Below, piece after piece: positions 1 through 5,424 of a stretch of DNA of 7,745 nt. The notes beneath the pieces are model-generated. The model was not told the DNA's origin. It made no database searches and worked only from the letters and a program-made list of their open reading frames with translations. This DNA is from Hadesarchaea archaeon (lineage in GTDB: Archaea; Hadarchaeota; Hadarchaeia; Hadarchaeales; WYZ-LMO6). The stretch lies in NCBI GenBank assembly GCA_004347925.1, contig QNVD01000255.1:1-7745 (forward strand). Reading direction: 5' to 3'. Made by a program: the position numbers and the translations under genes. Within the stretch, counting starts at the first letter, position 1. Each line of letters opens with the position of its first letter.

Positions 1-137
1 GGGAGACCGCCTGCAGGGAGGCCTCCAGGCTCGACTCCTCCGTCTCCCCCTCCCTCGCGGACTCCCTCTGCAGGTGGTGCGGTCATCCCACCCTCTGCCC
101 CTGCGGCAGGCCCATCCAGAGGTGCGGGGGTGAGTGA
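1..137 (+). CDS. C-terminal end of an unidentified cysteine-rich (zinc-ribbon-like) protein, partial
   Basis: Reading from base 3 gives 44 codons ending in TGA at 135-137; the gene continues left of the window. I call it coding because nearly every third codon position is G or C, as in the neighbouring real genes, and because the tail is patterned: CRWCG, then CPCG, then a further Cys four residues from the end. Six cysteines fall within 44 residues. A CxxC...CxC...C arrangement is typical of a structural zinc site, or less often an iron-sulfur site, at a protein's C terminus. I do not recognise the family, and the catalytic part is outside the window. The TGA is followed immediately, with no spacer, by the GTG start of the next gene, so the two are very probably one transcript with coupled translation. 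Confidence 0.72.
   Translation, partial: ETACREASRLDSSVSPSLADSLCRWCGHPTLCPCGRPIQRCGGE
126..133 (+). promoter_or_regulatory. Ribosome-binding site of the membrane protein gene
   Basis: GGGGGTGA lies 4 nt before the GTG at 138 and resembles the archaeal anti-16S consensus GGAGGTGA. It overlaps the last codons of the upstream gene. This fits an internal operon gene that needs a Shine-Dalgarno site, unlike the probably leaderless genes elsewhere in the window. Confidence 0.5.
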
Positions 138-761
138 GTGCCCCGGCTTCTGACCATCCTGGGAGAGCTCAGGCGCCACGCCCCCTTCACGGCCTTCGGG
201 GCCCTCACCGGGATCCTCCTCCTGGCCTTCTCCAGCTCCCTGGCGGCCTTCCCCTCCGAGGAGGCCTTCCACCTCCTCCACCCCCTCCACCTCTTTCTCA
301 GCGCCCTGGTCACCACTGCCATGTACCGGCTCCACCGGGGAGGGTGGAGGTCGGCGTTGCTGGTGGGGTTCGTGGGCTCGGTGGCCATCTGCACCCTCAG
401 CGACATCTTCCTGCCCTACCTGGGGGGCCTGGCCCTCCGGGTGCCCATGAAGCTCCACATCTGCCTGCTGGTCCATCCCTGGCTGGTCCTCCCGGCGGTC
501 CTCCTGGGGATAGGGGCGGGCCTGCTCCACCCCACCACCAGGGTCCCCCACGCCGGCCACATCCTGGTGAGCACCTACGCTTCCGCCTACTACCTCCTCT
601 CCTACGCCTCCCCCTCCCGCTGGCTCCCCCTCCTCCCCTGGCTCTTCCCCCTCCTCTTCCTGGCCGTCTGGCTCCCCTGCTGCACCAGCGACATCGTCTT
701 CCCCCTCCTCTTCGTGAAGGGGGAGGCCCCCTGCTCGGCCCGTGGGGAGCAGGCCGCCTAG
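138..761 (+). CDS. Uncharacterised polytopic membrane protein with conserved-looking His, Asp and Cys residues
   Basis: A 207-residue integral membrane protein with about five or six hydrophobic segments (roughly residues 16-36, 50-63, 74-98, 108-130, 140-156 and 163-193). Polar residues sit in or beside the membrane segments: an HxxHxxH series (H45, H48, H51), a TLSDI motif with D89, H107 and H113, a PHAGH motif (H138, H141) and PCCTSDI with C181, C182 and D185. Such buried His/Asp/Cys sets suggest metal or redox-cofactor binding or transport, but that is inference and I cannot name the family with confidence. The GTG at 138 is the first possible start, because the in-frame codon just before it is TGA. 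A GGGGGTGA stretch at 126-133 resembles an archaeal ribosome-binding site. It is probably co-transcribed with the gene to its left. Its stop overlaps that of the convergent glycosylase gene. Confidence 0.85.
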   Translation: MPRLLTILGELRRHAPFTAFGALTGILLLAFSSSLAAFPSEEAFHLLHPLHLFLSALVTTAMYRLHRGGWRSALLVGFVGSVAICTLSDIFLPYLGGLALRVPMKLHICLLVHPWLVLPAVLLGIGAGLLHPTTRVPHAGHILVSTYASAYYLLSYASPSRWLPLLPWLFPLLFLAVWLPCCTSDIVFPLLFVKGEAPCSARGEQAA

Positions 762-1327
762 TCCCTCAGGATCCTCCCCACCTCCCCGATCAGCCCCCTG
801 CCGAAGCGGAAGAGGTAGTTGGGGTGGGGGGTGAAGAAGATCTCCCTCCCCTCCCTCTCCACCCTCAGGATCCCCCTCAGGTCCTCCGGGGGCTCCAGGC
901 CCAGGATCTCCCCCACGGAGGCGGAGGCGAACCTGCCCATGGCCACCACCCTCTCCGGGCGCAGGAGCTCCAGCTCCCCCCTCAGCAGGGGGACGCAGTT
1001 TCTCCTCATCCCCTCCAGGCTCCTCCGGTCGGGGGGCCGGCACTTCACCGCCGCGGTGAAGAAGACGGAGGACCTCCTCAGGGTCTCCAGCACCTCCTCC
1101 ATCCTCACGCCCAGGAGGAGGCTGAGGGAGAGCCTGAGCCTGTCGAAGCTCTCTAGGTGGTAGAGGGACCCCACCTTCCTACCCGGGGGAGGGGACTCCC
1201 CTATGGCCAGCACCCTCACCCTGGGGGGAAGCCAGGAGTAGACGCGGTGGAGCACGAAGGGCTGGTCCACGAAGGAGCACCGGCGGCAGGAGGCCACCCT
1301 CCTCTCCAGCTTCCTCGCGTTCTCCAT
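758..1327 (-). CDS. Uracil-DNA glycosylase superfamily protein, family-4-like with Fe-S cysteines
   Basis: A 189-residue protein with the layout of the iron-sulfur uracil-DNA glycosylases (family 4), which remove uracil from DNA at the start of base excision repair. Four cysteines match the family's cluster ligands in order and spacing: C14 and C17 (CRRC), C96 (KCRPPD) and C111 (NCVPLL), followed by a RPERVVAMG strand like the family's 'P..vv.LG'. The first active-site motif is GESPP (43-47) rather than the usual GEAPG, and no acidic residue follows it closely. The later His motif is TPHPNYL (166-172). Substrate preference may therefore differ from classical UDG. I chose ATG 1327 over the in-frame ATG at 1477 because a TATA-like box lies 27 nt ahead of it, as for a leaderless mRNA, and the family fold begins there. 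The stop TAG is part of the CTAG shared with the convergent membrane protein gene. Confidence 0.85.
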   Translation of the reverse strand: MENARKLERRVASCRRCSFVDQPFVLHRVYSWLPPRVRVLAIGESPPPGRKVGSLYHLESFDRLRLSLSLLLGVRMEEVLETLRRSSVFFTAAVKCRPPDRRSLEGMRRNCVPLLRGELELLRPERVVAMGRFASASVGEILGLEPPEDLRGILRVEREGREIFFTPHPNYLFRFGRGLIGEVGRILRD

Positions 1328-1350
1328 CCCTCGGGGATGGGTGGGCGGGC

Positions 1351-1357
1351 TTTTAAC
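1351..1357 (-). promoter_or_regulatory. Probable TATA box for the glycosylase gene (leaderless start)
   Basis: The minus strand reads GAGTTAAAAGCCC here, an AT-rich island in very GC-rich sequence. Its centre is 27 nt upstream of ATG 1327, so archaeal initiation would fall at or next to the start codon. This both predicts a leaderless transcript and supports the shorter glycosylase start. Confidence 0.5.
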
Positions 1358-1555
1358 TCCCCCTCCGAAGAGGCCGATGGATCTCAGGTTCGTGCCGGTC
1401 TTGGGCCTCCTCTCCTTCCCCCCGTCTCCCTCCTCAACTGGCACGCGGTCGTTCACGGGGTCGCACCCCAGCTTCATGGCCTCCTCGAGGGCCCGGTGGC
1501 GGAGCCATCCCCAGCCCCCGGTTGAGGGTTTTTTTCGTTTCGGGTAAGCTACAAC

Positions 1556-1566
1556 ACCCTTTGGGT
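1556..1566. repeat. Short interrupted palindrome ACCC-TTT-GGGT
   Basis: This is the partner of the 11-mer at 2275-2285, matching at 10 of 11 bases. It lies immediately downstream of the aldolase stop codon, where a small hairpin could also form at the transcript's 3' end. There is no T-run after it on the minus strand, so it is not a classic terminator. Confidence 0.25.
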
Positions 1567-1567
1567 C

Positions 1568-2203
1568 TCAGCCCAGGGCCTCGAAGAGCCTCCTCTGCAG
1601 CTTCACCGCCTCCTCGGGGAGGTACCTGGGCCCCCCCAGCAGGAGGGAGAGCACGTAGCTCCTGCTCACCCTCTCCAGGGTCTCGGAGACCTCCAGGGCG
1701 TGGTCCAGGTCCCTGCCGCAGCACAGGGCCCCGTGGTTGGAGAGGAGGACCGCGTTCTTCCTCCCCAGGGCCCTCAACGCGTTCCTGGCCAGCTCCTCGC
1801 TCCCCGGAGGGGCGTACTCCGCCACCTCCACCTCCCCCCCGAAGAGCACCACCACCTCCTCCAGGAAGGGGGGAATCCCCAGCCCCACCGCCGCCAAAGC
1901 GCTGGCGCAGACGGGGTGGGTGTGGATCACCGCCCCCACCTCCGGCCTGGCCCCGTAGACCGCCAGGTGCATCCTGGTCTCCACGGAGGGGGTCCTGCCC
2001 TCCAGCAGCTCCCCCCTCAGGTTCACCACCGAGACCTCCTCGGGCCTCAGGCTCTCGTAGGGGACGCGGCTGGGGGAGATCAGCACCAGCTCCTTCCCCG
2101 GCACCCTCAGGCTGAGGTTCCCCGCGCTCCCCGCCACCAACCCCCTCTCCACCAGCCTCCTCCCGGTCTCCACCAGCTTCCTCTTCAGCTCCTCCAGCTC
2201 CAC
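1568..2203 (-). CDS. Class II aldolase/adducin family protein, L-fuculose-phosphate aldolase type
   Basis: A 211-residue zinc aldolase matching the usual size of fuculose-1-phosphate aldolases. Visible motifs are: SAGN (26-29) and SPS (43-45), which bind the substrate phosphate in this family; SVETRMH with E75 as the catalytic acid/base candidate; HTH (H94, H96) and NHG (H157) as the three zinc-binding histidines. All key residues are present, so it should be active. In archaea such enzymes cleave or join dihydroxyacetone phosphate and an aldehyde; in methanogens a homologue supplies lactaldehyde for coenzyme F420. The exact substrate cannot be read from sequence, and other class II relatives such as ribulose-phosphate or methylthioribulose-phosphate enzymes remain possible. 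GTG 2203 is chosen because a TATA-like box lies 27 nt upstream. A GAGGGTGA at 2212-2219 could instead act as a ribosome site if the transcript starts further up. Confidence 0.9.
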   Translation of the reverse strand: MELEELKRKLVETGRRLVERGLVAGSAGNLSLRVPGKELVLISPSRVPYESLRPEEVSVVNLRGELLEGRTPSVETRMHLAVYGARPEVGAVIHTHPVCASALAAVGLGIPPFLEEVVVLFGGEVEVAEYAPPGSEELARNALRALGRKNAVLLSNHGALCCGRDLDHALEVSETLERVSRSYVLSLLLGGPRYLPEEAVKLQRRLFEALG

Positions 2204-2226
2204 CTTCCCCCTTCACCCTCTCCCCC

Positions 2227-2233
2227 TTTATCT
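2227..2233 (-). promoter_or_regulatory. Probable TATA box for the aldolase gene
   Basis: The minus strand reads GGAGATAAAGGG. The AT-rich core is centred 27 nt before the GTG start at 2203, so initiation would fall at or beside the start codon. A perfect inverted repeat begins two bases upstream (2235-2258), where TFB recognition or a regulator would act. Confidence 0.5.
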
Positions 2234-2234
2234 C

Positions 2235-2258
2235 CTACCGGTGGGCTCGAGCCGGTAG
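2235..2258. repeat. Inverted repeat CTACCGG-N10-CCGGTAG, possible operator
   Basis: Two perfect 7-bp arms (2235-2241 and 2252-2258) flank a 10-nt spacer that ends in a palindromic CTCGAG core. It abuts the upstream edge of the aldolase TATA box, in the 172-bp divergent region shared with the M23-like gene. The position suits a dimeric regulator controlling the aldolase. Function is inferred from location and symmetry only; a hairpin is the alternative. Confidence 0.4.
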
Positions 2259-2274
2259 CTTCAGCAGAGGCCTT

Positions 2275-2285
2275 ACCCTATGGGT
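2275..2285. repeat. Short interrupted palindrome ACCC-TAT-GGGT
   Basis: ACCCTATGGGT here differs by one central base from ACCCTTTGGGT at 1556-1566, just past the aldolase stop. The pair brackets the aldolase gene. It could be a regulator half-site pair, or chance in GC-rich DNA. Confidence 0.25.
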
Positions 2286-2341
2286 GGGGGTGGGCCCGAC
2301 AGGCACCTCTCATAGCTTCCCGCAGCTTCCAGAATGGCAAA

Positions 2342-2349
2342 GATATAAG
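2342..2349 (+). promoter_or_regulatory. Probable TATA box for the M23-like gene
   Basis: GATATAAG within an A-rich context, centred about 30 nt before the GTG at 2376. Initiation would fall a few bases upstream of the start codon, giving a leaderless or nearly leaderless mRNA. No ribosome-binding site is visible between the two. Confidence 0.5.
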
Positions 2350-2375
2350 GGTGAACGAGGAAAAATGCTGGGAAC

Positions 2376-3476
2376 GTGAAAGGGAAAATAGCTGGCCTAG
2401 TCGTTGTCGTTCTCGCCTTGACCCTTGTTTTCCTCACCATTGGTAGGAGCGAAAGGCAAGAGGCACCGACACCGGTCCAGGATAACTGGCAGGAGGCACT
2501 TTTCGACCAGAGCCTTCCGGAGGGTACGCTGGAGTTCACCGCCCTCCCGGCAGATCTGAACGACTTCCAGTACATCACCCCGCTGGGCAACATGAGCCCC
2601 CCCGGCCACACCGCCCCCACCGATCACATCTACTTCGTTCACGAGTGGCGGTCCGCCGGCAGGCCGGTATACGCCCCGGCCGGAGGGAAGATCCTCTGGA
2701 CCCAGCCCTTCAAGTGGCCGGATGGAGTGGAGCACAGCGTCGACATAGGGGTTACCAGGACCTGCACCTACTATATGGCCCACCTGGTGCTGGACGAGAA
2801 CCTGAAGGTGGGGGACTACGTTCAGGCCGGGCAGAGGCTGGGTGTGATCAGCAGGTACGCGGCGGCCTTCGACCTGGGGGTGATGAACAGGAACCTCCTT
2901 CAGCCCTTCGTGAACCCGAAGAGATACGGGTACACGCAGCTCTACGGGGACTCGCCCCTGAAGTACTTCGCGGAGCCCTACAGGTCCCAGCTCTACGCGA
3001 AGGTCAGGAGGGAGGGCGAGGACAAGGATGGGAGGTTCTGCTACGATCAGAGGGGTAGGCTCATCGGCACCTGGGTGGAGGAAAACGCCCCTCCCGATCC
3101 CTTCAAGGTGCCGGACTGGGGCAGATACCAGCTCTCCTTCGCCTACGACGTGTACCGGCCCACCCTGATCAGGATTTCCCTAGGTGACGATTTCCCCGCC
3201 CTTCCTGGGGATCCCCTTTCCCTGCTCCCAGCGGGCCTCTACTTCGTTCAGGATGGGGCCGTACCTCCCGAAAACGTCACGCCCGCCTCGGGGAAGGTGA
3301 CCTACTACCTCTACGGTGAGGCGGGAGCGGGACAGTTCCCCCCCACCAGAGGGGAGAGGCGGGGCTTGTTCATCGTGCAGATGCTATCCGAGGACAGGAT
3401 TAAGGTGGAGGCCTTCGGTGACACCACCTCCACCACCAGGGAGTTCACCTCCAGGGCAAGGATTTACGTGCGGTGA
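2376..3476 (+). CDS. Membrane-anchored or secreted M23 (LytM-fold)-like protein lacking the full zinc site
   Basis: 366 residues. Residues 5-23 are a hydrophobic signal peptide or N-terminal anchor, so the rest is extracellular. Residues about 75-170 follow the M23/lysostaphin-type beta fold: GHTAPTDHIYF (77-87), GRPVYAPAGG (95-104), and YMAHLVLDENLKVGDYVQAG (133-152), corresponding to the family's 'YaHl...v..Gd.V..Gq' block. The final HxH zinc motif appears to be replaced by FDLG (165-168), so peptidoglycan hydrolysis is doubtful. A distinct second part (about 215-366) has a FCYDQRGRLIGTW motif and beta-rich sequence. Archaea generally lack bacterial murein, so a structural, glycan-binding or other role is likely. 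GTG 2376 is the only start after the in-frame TGA at 2352. Third codon positions, especially in the first 30 codons, are far less GC-biased than in the flanking genes. Confidence 0.8.
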   Translation: MKGKIAGLVVVVLALTLVFLTIGRSERQEAPTPVQDNWQEALFDQSLPEGTLEFTALPADLNDFQYITPLGNMSPPGHTAPTDHIYFVHEWRSAGRPVYAPAGGKILWTQPFKWPDGVEHSVDIGVTRTCTYYMAHLVLDENLKVGDYVQAGQRLGVISRYAAAFDLGVMNRNLLQPFVNPKRYGYTQLYGDSPLKYFAEPYRSQLYAKVRREGEDKDGRFCYDQRGRLIGTWVEENAPPDPFKVPDWGRYQLSFAYDVYRPTLIRISLGDDFPALPGDPLSLLPAGLYFVQDGAVPPENVTPASGKVTYYLYGEAGAGQFPPTRGERRGLFIVQMLSEDRIKVEAFGDTTSTTREFTSRARIYVR

Positions 3477-3485
3477 GCCCGGGTT

Positions 3486-5327
3486 TTACTCGAAGGAGGC
3501 CACGGAGTAGCAGTGGAGGCTCGGGACGGTGAAGGTCACCTTCCCGTTCTCGACGGCGTATTCGAGGGTGGTTTCAGCCGCGTCCGGGCTCACCAGCCTC
3601 AGTGTTTTTCCCTCCAGCTGCACGCCCTCGGGTATGGTCAGGGTGAACTGGAGGTTGGTCAGGTCCCGGAAGTCACGCGTTCCCCGGTCGTAGGAGTAGT
3701 TCAGGAGGTGCAGGAGCAGCGAATCCCCCCTTCTGTAAACCACCACCCCCAGATTTGCGGGGGCGTTCGTTTCCAGCCCCAGGTCCGCCACCAGCCCCTT
3801 CAGGGTGGGGAGCAGGAGTTCGTCCCTTGGGAGATCATCGCACCTCACCACCTTTCCTCCCAGCGAGGTGTACTGGGAGAGCAGGGCCTGAAGCTCCGAA
3901 TCCAGGTCGTAGTACCTCGGCACGATTATCGCCCTGTACCTCCTCATCTTCTCCAGCGTCAGGGATTTCTGCACGAAGACCCCGTCCCCCTGATAGAGGA
4001 CCTCGAACGGCACGTGGGCCTCCTGCAGGATCATCCCCAGGTTCTCGAAGCTCTCCCAGGACAGGTTGGCCTGCCAGGTGTACCGGTTGGTGAGGGTGGA
4101 GTGCAGGTCGTGGAGGAGCGCCACGGTGGCCACCCTCTCCAGGTTCTCGTAGTACTGGGGGTGCTCGGCAAAGAATCTAGTGTAGGGGGAGATCTTGTCC
4201 GCCTCTATGGTGTAGGAGCCGCCCCCGTAGACCCAGGCCTTGTAGGGGATCATGAAGGAGGCACCGCAGGCTCTGGCCTCCGCCAGCCAGTGTCTCCAGA
4301 GCCACCACTCGTCCTCGGAGAGCTGTTTTAGCTCAAAGACATCGGGGAAAGCTGAAAACGGTTTCTCCGGGTCGAGGGCTTCGGCCAAGAGATAGGTGGT
4401 GAGGTTCTTTCCCGGAAGTGGTCTGAGGTAGTGTCTGTAGGCCCCGCTGACCTCCGCGGTTATGGGCATCTCGTGAATCACGAAGTCTAGGAGGGGAACG
4501 AAAATCTGGTGGTTGGGCTCCAGCCCGTAGGTGTTCGCCGTCACCGGGATGTCCCACCCCACCGCCTGCCTAGCGTGCTGGATGAGCTCCCCGATGAACT
4601 TCGTCCTGTTCCAGTACCTAGCTTGGAGATACACAACCTGAAGCTGGGGGTTCGGATCATCCCACCATTGAGTACCTCCATGTGCCAGCAGGTACTCCCG
4701 GTAGTTGAAGGTGGAGAGGTCGGTTATCCCGAAGAGCCTCTGCAGCTCGTTCGGGGAATAGTGCTCGGCCAGGTAATCGTTGAAGGCCCGCATGCAGTAA
4801 TCGCAGAAGCAGTCTGCGGTGTCTCCGGGTTCATCGATGAGGATCCCGTCCACGCCACCCCTGGCCTGCTCCTCGATCCTGTTCATGAGAAACTCCCGCC
4901 AAAGCGGGTGGTTGCCGCACATGTTATACAGCCCCTCCAGCCCCAGGAACTGTATGGGGTTGCCGTGGATGTCCCTCTTGGCGGCCTCCTCCCTGAGCTG
5001 CAGGTTTTCGGTGGTCGTGGATTGCCCCGTGGGGAAATTGGCGGTCACCTTGAAGCCGTGGCGGTGCAGGGTCTTCACATAGTTCCAATCGTCCTCGTTG
5101 AAGCCCGAGTAGTAGACGGAGAAGGCGGTACCCGTCGCACCCATCTCCTCTAGGTACTCGGGCTGGGGCTGGTCGAAGACCCAGAGGTTGCCCTTCTCCA
5201 GCCAGTCTCTGGTGAAGGTGTAGGGCACCTCCTCCTTCCCCTCCTCTCCCTTGGGGCGCAGGGCGAAGACCGCCAGGCCCGCCAGGACGAGGACGAGAAG
5301 CAGGGCCACCGCGAGGCTCTTCTTCAT
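3486..5327 (-). CDS. Exported GH42-like glycoside hydrolase homologue
   Basis: 613 residues. MKK plus a hydrophobic stretch (4-23) forms a signal peptide or anchor with no lipobox Cys. The order of parts resembles GH42 beta-galactosidases: a TIM-barrel part (about 45-390), a Rossmann-like part (about 398-525, with VALLHDLHS and YRAIIVP strands) and a small C-terminal beta domain ending near SLHCYSVASFE. GILIDEPG places E166 as the acid/base candidate at the end of a barrel strand, with Asp instead of the usual Asn before it. C137 plus C173, C175 and C178 (CFCDYC) match the four-cysteine zinc site of thermophilic GH42 enzymes. E316 (LLAEAL) or E286 (HEMP) could be the nucleophile. The sugar substrate is unknown. 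GGATGTGA close to ATG 5327 resembles a ribosome site. It converges on the M23-like gene with a 9-bp gap and shares its relaxed codon use. Confidence 0.8.
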   Translation of the reverse strand: MKKSLAVALLLVLVLAGLAVFALRPKGEEGKEEVPYTFTRDWLEKGNLWVFDQPQPEYLEEMGATGTAFSVYYSGFNEDDWNYVKTLHRHGFKVTANFPTGQSTTTENLQLREEAAKRDIHGNPIQFLGLEGLYNMCGNHPLWREFLMNRIEEQARGGVDGILIDEPGDTADCFCDYCMRAFNDYLAEHYSPNELQRLFGITDLSTFNYREYLLAHGGTQWWDDPNPQLQVVYLQARYWNRTKFIGELIQHARQAVGWDIPVTANTYGLEPNHQIFVPLLDFVIHEMPITAEVSGAYRHYLRPLPGKNLTTYLLAEALDPEKPFSAFPDVFELKQLSEDEWWLWRHWLAEARACGASFMIPYKAWVYGGGSYTIEADKISPYTRFFAEHPQYYENLERVATVALLHDLHSTLTNRYTWQANLSWESFENLGMILQEAHVPFEVLYQGDGVFVQKSLTLEKMRRYRAIIVPRYYDLDSELQALLSQYTSLGGKVVRCDDLPRDELLLPTLKGLVADLGLETNAPANLGVVVYRRGDSLLLHLLNYSYDRGTRDFRDLTNLQFTLTIPEGVQLEGKTLRLVSPDAAETTLEYAVENGKVTFTVPSLHCYSVASFE

Positions 5328-5330
5328 GCT

Positions 5331-5338
5331 TCACATCC
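5331..5338 (-). promoter_or_regulatory. Ribosome-binding site of the GH42-like gene
   Basis: On the minus strand GGATGTGA, one mismatch from GGAGGTGA, lies 3 nt before ATG 5327. The ATG inside this motif is followed at once by TGA, so it cannot be the start. This supports ATG 5327 and a short leader for this gene. Confidence 0.45.
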
Positions 5339-5368
5339 CGGGAGTTCCCTTTGCCGCTGGGAGGGCGA

Positions 5369-5377
5369 CATAAAAAA
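5369..5377. promoter_or_regulatory. AT-rich core of a divergent promoter region (GH42-like / acyl-CoA dehydrogenase)
   Basis: CATAAAAAA is the strongest AT-rich box in the 97-bp gap between two divergent genes. Read rightwards it is TATA-like and would start transcription near 5399, giving a leader of about 25 nt with GGGGAGGG (5400-5407) before ATG 5425. Read leftwards it is TTTTTTATG and would start near 5347, giving about 20 nt of leader with the GGATGTGA site. It may serve both genes. A second AT-rich box (GTTTTAG, 5389-5395) is an alternative for the rightward gene. Confidence 0.4.
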
Positions 5378-5424
5378 GGTTCCGCAGGGTTTTAGTAGCG
5401 GGGAGGGAAAGAAAAAAAGAAAAG

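Larger units (their letters stand above)
1328..1567. other. Gene-poor stretch between aldolase and glycosylase genes; open in one frame
   Basis: No gene is called with confidence. On the minus strand the frame of the glycosylase stays open through the whole stretch, from just after the aldolase stop to ATG 1327 (about 80 codons). From ATG 1477 this would add 50 residues to the glycosylase. The predicted residues around 1510-1450 (LRHRALEEAMKLGCDPVNDR) look protein-like and most third positions are G or C, but the glycosylase promoter lies inside the stretch. A seven-A run near 1529-1535 (minus strand) sits about 25 nt before an ATG at 1508, which opens only a 24-codon frame. An imperfect long-range hairpin (1432-1438 with 1521-1527) is within chance expectation. 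Options are a decayed gene, an alternative longer start, or a leader or small RNA. Confidence 0.4.

Noticed and set aside
134..1156. A 340-codon open frame on the plus strand across the membrane protein and glycosylase genes
   Set aside because: Its product is a Pro/Gly/His/Leu-rich low-complexity string, the typical shadow of GC-rich genes. The overlapping genes in other frames have clear family motifs.
758..1477. Longer glycosylase start at ATG 1477
   Set aside because: The extra 50 residues lie upstream of the conserved fold, contain the TATA-like box for ATG 1327 and have no ribosome site. Kept only as a finding.
1432..1527. Possible structured RNA closed by CCTCAAC/GTTGAGG
   Set aside because: A 7-bp match at this separation is expected by chance in GC-rich DNA, and no known RNA family motif was recognised inside.
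1434..2216. A 260-codon minus-strand frame starting at 2216 across the aldolase gene
   Set aside because: The product is Gly/Glu/Arg/Pro low-complexity sequence. The aldolase frame one register away has all catalytic residues.
2204..2375. tRNA or guide RNA in the aldolase/M23-like divergent region
   Set aside because: No T-loop, acceptor pairing, C/D boxes or ACA motif could be found. The region is explained by two promoters and short repeats.
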